Assembly (NCBI GenBank): GCA_002946415.1
Contig: NJPS01000031.1
Location: forward strand, 186,001-250,000
Origin: Rutstroemia sp. NJR-2017a BVV2
Taxonomy: Eukaryota > Ascomycota > Leotiomycetes > Helotiales > Rutstroemiaceae
Direction: 5' to 3'
DNA: 64,000 nucleotides
Numbering within the stretch: position 1 is the stretch's first letter; each line of letters begins with the position of its first letter. This document shows, in pieces, positions 24,015 through 34,941 of the stretch. Position numbers and translations under genes: made by a program. Below the pieces are notes generated by a model that saw only the letters and a program-made list of their open reading frames with translations, searched no databases and was not told where the DNA came from.

Positions 24015-25043
24015 ATGGCATCTATAAAAATTGACCTCGCTGCACCAGAGCCTTTCATCGCACCGGCAGAGATCTATTGTGGATCACATGCCGATCCATC
24101 TCTTCCAACCCCGCCTGTTCTCCTCCGCATAGCAACAGGTGGTGCGGGGCAATCTGGGCTCGTCCGCGCACTCGCCAACGCCTTTGTTGACTACAACGTC
24201 AAGGAATCTGCGTGTGGCGATTTCAGTGTATCGTGGTTATTATCCGATACGTCTGAGAGCTTCAACTTCTTGGCAAGCAGGGCAGCGGATCTGAGTATCA
24301 CTTACCACAAGGCGGCCGAGGAGATTGCGATTGCGCAAGGAATTGCAGATAGGAGGGAATATGCTTGGAGAGACCATTGGTTATTCGTAGGTAGGTTTGA
24401 AAGACTTCTAGTCGACCTGGAGTTGCTCCATGTTCTTTCTACTGATTGATAGCCTCCAGGACCAACATCCAATCCCGCTGGTATTTCCGCAGACAGTTCA
24501 TCGCGGACGATACATGAGCTGTTTATTCAGCTCTTCACTGCATGTGTATCTAATCCTGCAATTCGTTTCCTTTCCCGGTACGACAAATCAGCCGCGAATA
24601 TCAAAGAATCTTCTATCTGGACAGCCATCGGCCAAACCCCTTGGGCTCACCCTTTCTCAAGCTGGTATCATAGATACGTCGGATTTCCGTTCGCTGCTTT
24701 AAAAGTTGCATCGGCGTTAGAAGAATATACTATTACCGATCAAGGAACATGGTTGAGTATTGGGGGGGATATCAGGGAGAAAATGACCGTCTTCGTAAGT
24801 GATTCTTCGCTGTTGGGTTTGGCGTAGATTGGCTAATTCTCCAGTCAGAAAGCAAGCACAGATGACGAAGACGATCCACTGCTCAATCCCGCGCATATCC
24901 TCGTGGGCACGAGAGGTGCAAATAGGGATATGGCGAATCGATTTGCTGATTGGATGATCATGAGGGATGGAGGTCAGAAGGTGGTTCGGGACTTCGCTGT
25001 GAACGGCAACATACTGTACAGTGTTGCTCCCGAACGACTGTAG
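24015..25043 (+). CDS. Tungstate-binding-protein-like (TupA type) periplasmic-binding-fold protein
   Basis: Resembles the solute-binding subunit of bacterial tungstate ABC importers. Three exons, 24015-24390, 24460-24794 and 24849-25043, 301 residues. Family features include the opening strand RIATGGAGQSGLVRALANAF, the segment AADLSITYHKAAEEIAIAQG and YAWRDHWLFVGPTSNPAG, which corresponds to the family's conserved FxLVGPxxDPAG. The C-terminal lobe ends in a DWMIMRDGGQKVVRDFAVNG helix. No signal peptide is evident at the chosen start and no ABC permease or ATPase is nearby, so if it binds an oxyanion it probably does so in the cytosol. Fungi keep such proteins as single genes; an ancient bacterial origin is plausible but not shown here. 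Confidence 0.75.
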
Positions 25044-25079
25044 GAAAAGGTTTTCATGAAAGTCTACTCCTGAGCTTGT

Positions 25080-25520
25080 TCTGCCGACCTACTTGATCAT
25101 GAAGAAATGGCGGGCTGGGGACGAAAAGTGGTGCATGATATCGATCAAGTGAAAGACCTACCAATTATCGTTAGTGGAAGGTACGGAAATACTTCGAAGA
25201 AGCAGCCGGGCGATGTCTTGGTCGAGACTTCATTGATTCTAAGGGAGGCTATCTCTGTTCAGACACCTACGTCCTTCTCGCCAATACGTCGGACACTCTC
25301 CAGCAACAAGGCAAGCTATTCGATTGAAGGACTTCATGTTGGGTATGTATTTCTAATGGTCTGCTGACTTTCATATGATATATGAATATCCAGGCTTTAG
25401 TTTGGCTGATGAGGAAGGGAGGCGAGGAGCGGCGATGGATCGTATCAAATTGTGTCTGGATATTTATAGTATCATTTCGTATCAGAAAGTCCCGCTTTGC
25501 AATTTCATTACTTATTCTCC
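25080..25520 (+). pseudogene. Frameshifted gene relic, family not recognised
   Basis: Coding-quality stretches lie in different frames in succession: SGRYGNTSKKQPGDVLVETS, then DSKGGYLCSDTYVLLANTSD (about 25230-25320), then KDFMLG. After a plausible intron (GTATGT at 25342 to CCAG near 25394) comes FSLADEEGRRGAAMDRIKLC in frame with KDFMLG. The frames cannot be joined without shifts, so this looks like a recently broken gene. Alternatively a short gene uses one frame from 25107, but that frame meets a stop right after the splice. I cannot name the product. Confidence 0.4.
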
Positions 25521-25712
25521 CTTTTGTACCTAGATATTTTACTGCCAATAAGAGACTTCATGTTGCTTCACTCTAGACCTCTATCCATTCGTGCTGTAGC
25601 TATCACGATCAAAATCATGTGAATCCACGCTCCAGTAAACCAACCGCCATACAGGACCCACGAACCACGAAACGACACCTACACACATATCCGATGTAAA
25701 ATCCCATCCATC

Positions 25713-26039
25713 TTAACCAATATCCCATAGCAAGACTTTTCTCAATATTGAAACAGGAAAATACTCACCCAGATCATCAGATGAGGTCCGTTCACCATTC
25801 AATTCCGTGGCAACAAAATCCGAACTAAACATAGACTCAGATTTAGACCCCTCTAGGGCGTTTCGGGATGATCTACTCCTCGTTTCATTGGCTACGGCAG
25901 TCTGGAAGCATACTAATATCCATCTAGCAGCCCGCTCGAGGCTCGGGAGGTCTGATGTCTGCGACGTGCTAGCAAAGAAACTATGAACGACATCGGTAAG
26001 AAAGATGAGGATGCAAAATAAGAAATTGGGAATTGGCAT
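25713..26039 (-). CDS. Possible small secreted protein, unsupported family
   Basis: A 108-residue frame starting MPIPNFLFCILIFLTDVVHS, a signal-peptide-like N-terminus, followed by a hydrophilic Ser-rich tail. It is head-to-head with the PIG-L-like gene at 26164. No cysteine pattern or family is recognised; it may be a chance frame. Confidence 0.22.
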   Translation of the reverse strand: MPIPNFLFCILIFLTDVVHSFFASTSQTSDLPSLERAARWILVCFQTAVANETRSRSSRNALEGSKSESMFSSDFVATELNGERTSSDDLGEYFPVSILRKVLLWDIG

Positions 26040-26163
26040 ATGCCATCTAGTGTTGTGTTTATACTTAGGAATATATGCCACAGGATTATATCTTCATTAA
26101 TCATTCCTTCACTAAAGAAACCGCAAGCGTTCATTCTTCTTCATTATCATCATATCAAACCAG

Positions 26164-27202
26164 ATGATGAAACCATCCCCAAACATCACTCGAAGACACC
26201 GTCGAAAAATATCCCTCATCATCCGCAACCGGAAAATCCGCCGCTGTTTCCTCCTTCTCTCAACTATTATTTTTGTATTCCCTCTATCCCTTTATTTCAC
26301 TCTAGCCTATGTCATAAACCAAGACCCGAGGATCTTACCCCCGGCACTGAAGGAAACGAAGAATGTGTTGTTTGTGACGGCACGTCCGGGGGCTGAAAGT
26401 TTGTGGCTTGCTCCGACGGTTAGGGGGGTGTTGAGGCCGGGGGAGAAGAATCCAGGGGGGAGGATTGGTGGGCTGTTAGTGCTTGCGGATGGGGAGGGGA
26501 ATAGAGGGGGAGAGGCGGAGAGGAGGAGGAAGGCGGAGGAGATGAGGAGGAGTTGTTTGGTGTTGGGGATTGCGGAGGAGAGGTGTGTGGTTTTGAGAGG
26601 GGAACAACTGAACGATGACCCGGTGTTGCAGTGGAGTGAGCATGCTGTCGAGGAGGCGTTGGAAATGTATGTTAAGAAGTGGAATATTGACCTTGTGAGT
26701 TTTCATTTCTTCTACATCTTATATCTCAGAACTGATATCATCTCAGATAGTCACCCTCGATCAAGGTGTTATATCTCCATATACTGATCACCGTGCTCTG
26801 AGCAGTGCAATCCAGTAAGTAGACTCATAAATCTACCATATTGCCCCATTCACTAACTCTCATAGAACCTACGCATCAACTAATATCCATGCTCCCACCA
26901 CTTACGTACTGAAATCTGTATCTTCCCCGAGGAAATACATATCCCTTCTTGATCTTCCACTAACCTCAATCTCTTTTACATGGCGGATGTTCCGAGCCTT
27001 AACTTCCAGTATCGATGCGCATGACCGTTCATATAGTCAAAGGGCGCTTTTGGTAAATACATGGCATTCCTATATCATGTCGAGGAAAGCCCTCGCCAGT
27101 TACAGCTCACACCACTCATGGGATCGCGATTTTGTATATATGTTTAGTAGAAACCTTTGGATCAATGAGCTGAAGTTGGTGGAAAGGGAGTCTGGAGTGT
27201 GA
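26164..27202 (+). CDS. PIG-L family protein with degenerate active site
   Basis: Homolog of N-acetylglucosaminyl-phosphatidylinositol de-N-acetylase (Gpi12/PIG-L), the ER enzyme of the second step of GPI-anchor synthesis. Three exons, 26164-26694, 26747-26814 and 26866-27202, 311 residues. A basic N-terminus and one membrane anchor (LLLSTIIFVFPLSLYFTLAYV) precede NVLFVTARPGAESLWLAPTV, which aligns with the family's AHPDDE block. Here His and both Asp are replaced (ARPGAE). The second block, normally GVSGHPNH, reads GVISPYTDH and keeps only the last His. Zinc ligands and catalytic Asp are therefore missing, so it is probably not a deacetylase. The frame is intact over three exons, which argues against a pseudogene. 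Confidence 0.82.
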
Positions 27203-27527
27203 AGGTTATGGAATACTGGTTGAAGGTCGTTTTCCTGCGCTCGACTGACGAGCCCACAAATTCAGTACAAGTTCATTCTTGAGCATTTTGATAAGAGCTT
27301 GAAATTTTAGATTTCTCTTGCTTGGTTTTCTATTCTCAATGACCTGAGTGTTTGCGTCGATATTGAGGAAGAATTTTCTGAAGAACGATTGCGTGGTGGT
27401 TGATGAACCATTGCACCCTTTGTGGCTAAAAGTTCAAAGAACAGACTTCCTACAAGAGACGCGAAAAGGTCCAAGTTATCTTCCATTATTCGTATTCAAA
27501 CTGCCCAGAAATGTAACATTACATATC
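27203..27527. other. Spacer between convergent genes
   Basis: Shared 3' region of the PIG-L-like gene and the F-box gene; nothing else seen. Confidence 0.45.
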
Positions 27528-28790
27528 CTATATCGTGAAAGAGGTACCCGGCATCGGTATAGTAGTCGTCAAAAAGTTGTACTCGTCTGTAATCCCTTCG
27601 CATGAGCAATAATGACGCAGCGCATCATTTATCTCCCGAATAGCCATTCTCACTGGTACCAAATCCACGTCTGGTGTGAATAGATACCTGATCAAATTAA
27701 GCGCCGTTTTATTCACTTTCAACAGAACCCAATTATGCGATTCGTGTGGGTGACCTCGTCCCTTACACCCCACAGATAGATGTTCGTACCATTCGTCTCG
27801 CGACATTGCTTTTCTTCGATCGATATGGCTCAGTAGACGGATGAGCATGGGAGCCAGATAGCTGGTGTGCATAGGTGGTGTTGTGGTCCTCAAGGGTGTT
27901 AAAAGAGCTGCTCGGACGCTATGAATGGAAGGCGCGGCAATTGTGCAATTTCTGCAGTAGAGACCATGCTCGACATGGGTTGCTGTATGAGAGGCTAGGT
28001 ATGGCATACGTATGGCGAGGGTGCGTTTATTTTGGGGGAAGTCCTTTGCGGTGGCAAGAAATTCATTGACCCGGTCCCATTTGTCGTCCGGGTCAGAAGC
28101 CAGCTCGTATCTATTACTACCGTATTCTCGTCGAGAGAGCGCCCTGGCTTGCCAGAAACTATGCCACTGAATCAATCCATGTCCTCGCCTGCCTGGCCCA
28201 AAACTAGACAGTTTGTTCAATCCCTTCAGTGACAAAGGGCCCAAAAAATGGGAGGCATCGACACTCCGTATAACTGCGAATCGTGGATTGTTTATCAAGC
28301 AGAACATACAGCACCTCTCGCCGGTAAGAACGAAAAGATATGGACCATAATCGCCGCAAACACACTCCTTTTTGAACAAAACCTTATGCAAATCCCCAGA
28401 GGTGTGAAAACGGAGCGCGATCATACGTCCAAGGCTACGCAATGCACCCCAGGCATGTTTCCTTAAAACGTCAAAAACGGGGGCCGAGTTCACCAAGAGT
28501 CTCATGCCGGAGCAGGACAGACGTAGTTTTCCAAGGGTGTTGAAATCGAGTTGCGCCAGGATCACATGAAGTAGTTCCAGCGGTAGGCGATCAATCAATC
28601 CAGAGCAGGACTTCCTTGAACGAAGTGTCTTGAAAGGAAAGGGTTTCAACGCCCAAATCTCTTCACTTGTAACCATACCATCCAGAAACGGCGCTATGTA
28701 TGTATGCATCGGCTCGAAGACTGGAAATATGCATTCTGTCGACGGTTGGCTGTCGTCTTCTGGTCGCGGTTGACTAGTTGCTTCAGACAT
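27528..28790 (-). CDS. F-box domain protein
   Basis: Probable substrate-recognition subunit of an SCF ubiquitin ligase, or another F-box scaffold. Single exon, 420 residues from ATG 28790 (MSEATSQPRPEDD); the open frame extends upstream, but that part translates to AT-biased UTR. The F-box lies around residues 62-105: LIDRLPLELLHVILAQLDFN, followed by TLGKLRLSCSGMRLLV. A cysteine cluster follows (ECVCGDYG, GERCCMFCLINN) and later HGLYCRNCTIA, suggesting a small metal-binding region; this architecture recurs in fungal F-box proteins of unknown target. No leucine-rich repeats or WD40 are seen. Confidence 0.75.
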   Translation of the reverse strand: MSEATSQPRPEDDSQPSTECIFPVFEPMHTYIAPFLDGMVTSEEIWALKPFPFKTLRSRKSCSGLIDRLPLELLHVILAQLDFNTLGKLRLSCSGMRLLVNSAPVFDVLRKHAWGALRSLGRMIALRFHTSGDLHKVLFKKECVCGDYGPYLFVLTGERCCMFCLINNPRFAVIRSVDASHFLGPLSLKGLNKLSSFGPGRRGHGLIQWHSFWQARALSRREYGSNRYELASDPDDKWDRVNEFLATAKDFPQNKRTLAIRMPYLASHTATHVEHGLYCRNCTIAAPSIHSVRAALLTPLRTTTPPMHTSYLAPMLIRLLSHIDRRKAMSRDEWYEHLSVGCKGRGHPHESHNWVLLKVNKTALNLIRYLFTPDVDLVPVRMAIREINDALRHYCSCEGITDEYNFLTTTIPMPGTSFTI

Positions 28791-29219
28791 GATGGCGTTA
28801 TGGAAGTAGATGTAAAGATGAGGAAAATTTTTCTTCTTTTTGATAAAAGTCAAGAACGAACCTTCTAATTTATATGAGCGGGAGATAGCTAGTGAATACA
28901 AGCGTACCGGAGATGACGACCCATGAAAATGTATATATGCCCGATCATAGGGTACCGGTAGATTTCCCATTTAGTGAATTCGAAATTTGGACAATTTGAC
29001 CTTCTAGGATTCATTAGCACATATAACTCGATGCAGGATACCGACAGCAAAACACAAACCATTAATATCCCTCCCAAGAACTCCTCCAAAGAGACACATC
29101 ACGCACAGTATCAAAACGTATACGGAACTGAGATACACTGAATATACACTTTTCAATGACGCATCTCATCTACTTCCGTACCTATCAACACAAGACCAAT
29201 ATCCGTACATCTTCACCAC
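28791..29219. other. Promoter region of the F-box gene
   Basis: Between the F-box start and the end of the mS29 gene, both on the minus strand. No gene supported. Confidence 0.45.
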
Positions 29220-30711
29220 CTAAATCCTCGTCATCAAAGCCCCTCTCTGAATCTCCCCCACCACTCCATGCCCAGCCAACGCCCACTTCTCCGCAACAGT
29301 TCTCTCATCAACCCTCTGTCTCAGCACTCCACTCGCAGCCCAGTATTCCATCAACCCTCTTGCCTCCTCCTTGCTCAAACCCTGTAGTAACATGACCTCT
29401 ATCTTTTGCAACGCCTTATCTGCCCTCGCATCATATTTCTTCTCGAACGGATCTCTCTGGGTGATCTCTTCTGACCCCATTTGTCTTTGCAGTTGCTGCA
29501 CGATCGCGAGATTGGTCGATTGGGACACGGGAGCATGGCTGCGGCTGGTGGCTGCCACGACGGCGCCTCCGTTTGGCATGGCTTTTTCGCCAGAGAGGTA
29601 CTGGATGAAATGGTTGATAACAGCCAGATCGTGAGAATGAATGACCTCGTAGTCTGCATTTCGGTATGCACTGTTTGCCATGATATGTTGCATGCCATCC
29701 AATGTCATGAGAACGGGAGGCCGTCCAGCAGCAGTGATTTCTGCCCAGAAGGCCTGGAACATAGGCCAGGCGATTTCGGGGTCGCGGGCTCCGAGTTCGC
29801 AGAGTCGAGTGAGAGAGATATTGGACTGGACTGGGATTGGGAGGTCATGTTTTTGCGATAGTTGGAGTGAATCCAGAACCTTTTGGTTGGCTTTGGCGGT
29901 GCGTGCTAACCACTCTGCGGTATATGTATTCTGCGAGAAGAGCATCGGCTTTGTGTTGGGTATGGGGGCGTATTCGGTAGTAGCACTGACAATGTCTTGT
30001 GCTGTAGGTTTGTTAGACCGGCTCGCCTTGTACTAATAGAGCAAGAGACATACCTTCAGGAAGAGTCAAGACAACCCAGCCCTTGACGAACGCTGTAGCC
30101 ATAGCATGTAACAACACCATACTCTTCCCTGTAGCTCTATCCCCATCAACCACCAACCTCTTCGTCGACTTCTCGTTCGCCGCCTCCTCCAGCATCTTCG
30201 AACACATCACACTCTCCTTCCTCAACAGCACTGCCGGCCGTCTAAACAATCCCCAAGGCTGTGTAATCTTGAACGCCTCGCTCGCCCTCAGTTGATCCAC
30301 AACCTCATTTGGCAATCCCACCACCTTCCCCACCATCTTCTCATCAACCAAAACCTTCTCATCCATATCCTGCAGCCCCTCCACCTCCAACGCATTCGAG
30401 TTACTCAGAATAATCCTCTTCCTCATCGCCTTCCTCTCCCCCGGCGCTGGCGGTTTCCCCGTCGGCTTCGGGGGCGGCTTCTTCTTAATCTTCAGCGACT
30501 TCCCTCCCCTCTCCTTCATCGCCTTATCCCTCGCCGCCTTTGCGTGCGCAAGCCCTGCTGCATTGGTTTTCTTTTTCACCGGTCCACCCTTCAAAGCCGT
30601 AGGCGTGGTCGAAAAAGCCGCCGTCGCAGCGGGGATGCGTAATGTGACATTATGGATCAATTGAGCGGGCGTCGCCCTCGTCACGCATTTCCAACACCCT
30701 GCGGACGCCAT
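29220..30711 (-). CDS. RSM23: Mitochondrial small-subunit ribosomal protein mS29 (DAP3/Rsm23)
   Basis: GTP-binding protein of the mitochondrial ribosome small subunit. Two exons, 30711-30054 and 30001-29220, joined at GTATGT and CTACAG, 479 residues. The start MASAGCWKCVTRATPAQLI opens a mitochondrial targeting leader with a cleavage-like site near FSTTPTAL. A Lys/Pro-rich linker follows, then the DAP3 core: QPWGLFRRPAVLLRKE, the P-loop GDRATGKS, VVLTLPEAQDIVSATTEYAP across the intron, PVLMTLDGMQHIM (Walker B-like), the HSHDLAVINHFIQYLSG segment, and the C-terminal helical part ending in GALMTRI. All family hallmarks are present. It shares a short divergent promoter with RRS1. Confidence 0.92.
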
Positions 30712-30960
30712 ATCGAAAGAGTGGTTGGTGTGGGACGTCGCTTTTGATTTGGTGTGTCCGTCGAGCATCGACAAGGTCCAAAAATTGACAAGTTCTGTCG
30801 ACATCCCGCGCTAAAATGCGGGATGTGCACCCGCATGTAAAGCGGCGGTCCAAAATTTATTTCCTTCCTCTTTCTCACATTCTGCATTTTAGACTATCCA
30901 GTACATCTTCCATTCAACCTGTTAAATTCCACCCTCGAAACTCACCGTCTGATATTCAAA
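30712..30960. promoter_or_regulatory. Bidirectional promoter, mS29 and Rrs1
   Basis: Only 249 bp separate the divergent start codons of a mitochondrial ribosomal protein and a ribosome-assembly factor, so both core promoters must lie here. Confidence 0.6.
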
Positions 30961-31681
30961 ATGACAGACTCCGCCGCAGTATCCAAACCCTCCAAACTCC
31001 CCGTCACAGTCAACAAACCCACGCCCTACACATTTGACCTCGGGCTCCTGCTCGCCGAAGACCCCAACCCGCTCCTCCTCAGCAGCCCCGCGAATCTCGA
31101 AGCCGATCTTGCAGCTACGGCGCGCGATGGTGCGCAAGCTTTACTTAATCAGCTCTTGAGTACCTGTCCGATTGCGGCGACGCCCAATGGAGTGTTGTTG
31201 AGTTTACCAGAGATCAGCACGAGACTGCCCAGAGAAAAGGTTCGTTTTTCGAGTTTTTCTTCTTTTCGCAATCGCGGAATTCTTGCGCAGAGCATCGAGA
31301 ATGTCCTTTTAAATTCTGTATAACATCTATACTAACTTGTTAATTTCACAGCCGCTTCCACCACCGCAAGCTATGACAACCTGGCAGAAGTTTGCTCAGA
31401 AGAAGGGCATTAAAGCCAAGACCGCAGAGCAGAAGAAGAACCTGGTGTACGACGAGGACAAGGGCGAATGGGTGCCGAAATGGGGATACAAGGGAAACAA
31501 CAAAAAGGGAGAGGATGCATGGATTGTAGAGGTCGATCCCAAGAAGGAGATGGAGAGGAAAGAGGGCACTGAGAGACAGAACGATGGACGGAGAGAAAGA
31601 AAATTGAAGATGGTTCGCAACGAGAGATTGCAAAGGAAGAATGAGAGGAACCACAGGAAGAATCATGTAGGTAAGAAGTAA
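30961..31681 (+). CDS. RRS1: Ribosome biogenesis regulatory protein Rrs1
   Basis: Nucleolar factor that brings 5S RNP into the pre-60S particle. Two exons, 30961-31239 and 31352-31681, 202 residues, close to the usual length of about 200. N-terminal YTFDLGLLLAEDPNPL is the family signature. The C-terminal part has PLPPPQAMTTWQKFAQKKGI, VYDEDKGEWVPKWGYKGNNK and DAWIVEV, then a Lys/Arg-rich tail that would serve nuclear and nucleolar targeting. The donor GTTCGT is weaker than its neighbours, but the joined frame restores the conserved REKPLPPP junction. Confidence 0.93.
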
Positions 31682-32678
31682 AGGCGAGGGATCGGGCAAA
31701 CTGTCAATTGTTATGATAGATGGAACGGGTGGAGATATTCTATGGCGTTAGGATGGAGTATTGTAGGCGTTGTACGGACATATAGTTCTATGGAAAAGGG
31801 AAAAGTGTCGCGCACAACAATGATTCACATCATGATACCAAAAGACAGTCAGAAGTCAAGGTCATAATAGTGCATAGCATTGATTGCAATCGATGCCTAT
31901 GCAGGAAACAAGAATGGCAAGACGATAATTCGATTTCCGCCACTCATATGATTTTTCACTGCTATCTCCCATGCATGCGCGCGCGCTCTCTCGGCTCCTG
32001 ATCTTTTCGAGCTTTCAAGCTCCAAACAGAACTACACTACTATCGTACAAAAAGGTTTTCAAACCGCTTATCCATCGCCTCTCCTAAATGGACCCAGCCT
32101 ATATATATCACTACTCCAGCCGAACCCGTGCCATCTCCCCCCTTCACGCCAACCCGCAATCATAAATCCCTCAAAAGCATGTACTCCACCCCAGATCCGC
32201 ACCCGTCCATTTCCAAGTACCAAATCCCATTAACTACCGGTCTGTGCTGTGCTGTGCTCTCAAATTCAACGATGCATGCTGCGCTGGGGGTATTCAACAA
32301 AACAAGGGTGATATTTGTAAGCCATGAATAAGAAGAAAAAATGTTGGTTCGGGGGTTGTTCGAACAAGCGAATGTAAAGAAGAGAGTAAATGCGAGCTCG
32401 CGCGTTAGGTGCGTTCGTGTGTGATGAAGGAAATTCGTAGAATGCATCAACCCATTCCCAATGTTTCATAAGTAATAAACGAGAAAATGCAACTCGGCCC
32501 GCTATGTCTGTCCCTTGTCCGTGCCAGTTGGACTTGAAAAGGCGCCAGACAGTGCTTCTAGTCTGAAAATAACATGCCGTATCGTTTGTATTGTGTCAGA
32601 CTAGCCTTGTTGCAAAGTCTATGCTGAAGTATCGTGTCAAGGGGCTCGGATCTATTTCGAGCCTCAAGTCGATACCGT
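31682..32678. other. Intergenic region
   Basis: 3' regions of RRS1 and of the convergent RhoGAP gene. Short frames only; no RNA gene recognised. Confidence 0.45.
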
Positions 32679-34941
32679 TCAGAACCCAATAGGAGACAGT
32701 GGTTTAATTGGACTCAGTGGCCTCATATCGTCGCTCCTCCTAGGTGGTGTTAAGGCCTGAACAGTTAATGTCGTAGTGCTGACAGTGTCCAAACGGGGCA
32801 TGGTGTTATTGTGGGATATAGATGGCTCCTTCACAGGTTCCTTTCGAGGCTCGGATTGTGCTCTCTCCGGGCTCTTCCGCGATTTCTTCTCTTGACTGCC
32901 TTTGCGACCTTTCTCGTTACTGTGTTTTCGGCCATGATTGTCAATGCTGACACTCGAGGGTTTGCTGCTGTCTGAACTCGACACGTTCCTTTCATCGTGG
33001 CTGTCCACCGCTGTGCTGCTTCGCCCTCCAGCGCTTCCCGGTGGTAACGCATCGAATATCATATACTCTTGTTCAATGTATGCCGCTTCCGTTTTACAAC
33101 CTTTCCAACAATCCCTCCAGTCGCATACCAAAAATTTGAAACAAAATGCATCCATCTTCATGCAGGGTTGAAAACATATACAAAGATTCCTAAAATCCAT
33201 TTTGTTCTTCTCGGAATGAGCGAGTAAGAGGGACAGATGGCAGGTAATGGCAAAAAGGAGGTAATAATTGAAGGGTGATAAGTTGGAGAGCTCGTCGATG
33301 AGCTGTTGTGGTACGGATTCGGAGCCCGCACATTCTCGCGCAATACGGTCTTGGGCGGCTTTTGGGAGGAGTTCATCAGGGAGTTCGCGGAGCCATGCCT
33401 TAAGCATTGACCCAATAATATTTATGTCGTATAGGTCATCTTGTTCGAAGAGATCAATGTCGAGTTCTAGCGGTGTGTCAGTCTACGTCTCTCAAACGGC
33501 TATGTGAGTATGCCCACCTTCATCAAACCTCCTTTGCCATTTCTTAATCTGTGGCCCACTGCCAGGTATTCTATAAAGCCCTTCCACATCACTACCTTTG
33601 TAATTGAGATAGTCGATTGCTCGCCATGGGAAAGATGGCATCCAAAATTCAGTCTTGTCTCGTGAATCTTCTAATCGTTTTGAAATCCTAGTAAGCCGCG
33701 TCTGCTCGACGAGAGGTAAATTGATAACTCGCAATTGATAATGTTCGTCGTCAACCAGCGGTTCCTTGTCTGTAGTGCTGCCGCTCCTCCCTGCCTTTCC
33801 GAACAGATTCTTGTGTAATGCTCCAGCTCCCTTTGTTGCAGTCGATTTGAGGTTGTTGAAAAATGCATGACCTCCGGCCTCTTTAAATGTTGTTGAGAAT
33901 GACGATTGGTTTCTGCCATTGTCCCTCGAGGACTCTTTTCCATTCTCCCGAGAACTCGAAGGCTGTCGATCTTGCGATCGCTGTCGAGGGTGGTTCGAGG
34001 GCGTCATTTCCTTATACGATCCGTCCTTCTCACCACGCGATGTTGCGCTTCTTGACGAATCTTTCTGCGAATTTGCACGTGGTTCGGGTTCCAAGTAATT
34101 GTTATTCTTTGGGGGAGGGGGCTCGGAGGGGCTGTTTTCATCTCGTAGGGATTTAGTCCTGCGGAGACTAAAGGGTTTGGGTTTGTTCTTTCGAGAAGCG
34201 TTGTTGTTATTTGATTGTGATTGTGGGGAGGAATCGTTTGTGGATGCCAGCGAGGCGTCTGGTCTTGAGGGGCCTCCCACTGGTTTTCTGGCTAACGATC
34301 TGTCAGAGCCAGATTCTATATGTCGGAAAAGAAAATTATCAGTAGCTGACAAACTTAATCCCAAGAGTGTAAGAAAAAGAAGGAAGGGACGAAACAAAAT
34401 GGGTCGTACCACTTCTTTTAGTGTCCTGCGATGAAACCTTTACGTTCATCGCAGGGCGGTCTGTGTCTCTGGACATGTCCTCCTCACCAGCGATCACTTG
34501 GCGGGCAGCTTCGGCGACTTGAGGTTTATTTGAGCTCTTTGACGCCTTGTAATTTGCAAAGAATCCAGTACGGGAGGGCCGTTCTCTTACTCCGAACTTA
34601 TCTGGGTCTCGCGAAGAGTGAATAGCGGAGAGGGAAGGGAGGGTCTGCGAAGTTGGTAAATCTCTCACGAAGGTCGAGGTCTGCGGGTCGGTTGTTCGTG
34701 CAGAAGGCTCGTCCCTTTCCCGGAGGTCTTGGTGCTGCTGGGCGGTCGGTTGGGACTGCGATTGGGATTGCGATTTCTTTGTATTGAACCTGAAAGGTGA
34801 CCGCGGTGACCTCGGACTCTTTGCACTCAAAGGAGTAAGAGGGCTTTCAGCAGTATTATGTTCTTCACTATTAGTAGCATCTCCTCTACCTTTACTGGGT
34901 TCTGACAGCGTCAGCGGCTGCAGGCCAGTTTTTCGTACCAT
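32679..34941 (-). CDS. RhoGAP domain protein
   Basis: GTPase-activating protein for Rho-type GTPases, likely in cell polarity or the actin cytoskeleton. Three exons: 34941-34410, 34315-33518 and 33466-32679, 705 residues. The first 300 residues are a Ser/Pro/Gln-rich disordered region (RSPRSPFRFNTKKSQSQSQ and similar). The RhoGAP domain covers roughly residues 380-580: FPWRAIDYLNYKGSDVEGLY, the arginine finger Arg426 in GLYRIPGSG, LLPKAAQDR, FNYYLLFAITCHLSLLLAHS and NKMDFRNLCICFQPCMKM. A charged, phospho-site-rich tail with PLSPIKPLSPIGF ends the protein. An upstream in-frame ATG at 35004 would add 21 residues. Confidence 0.88.
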
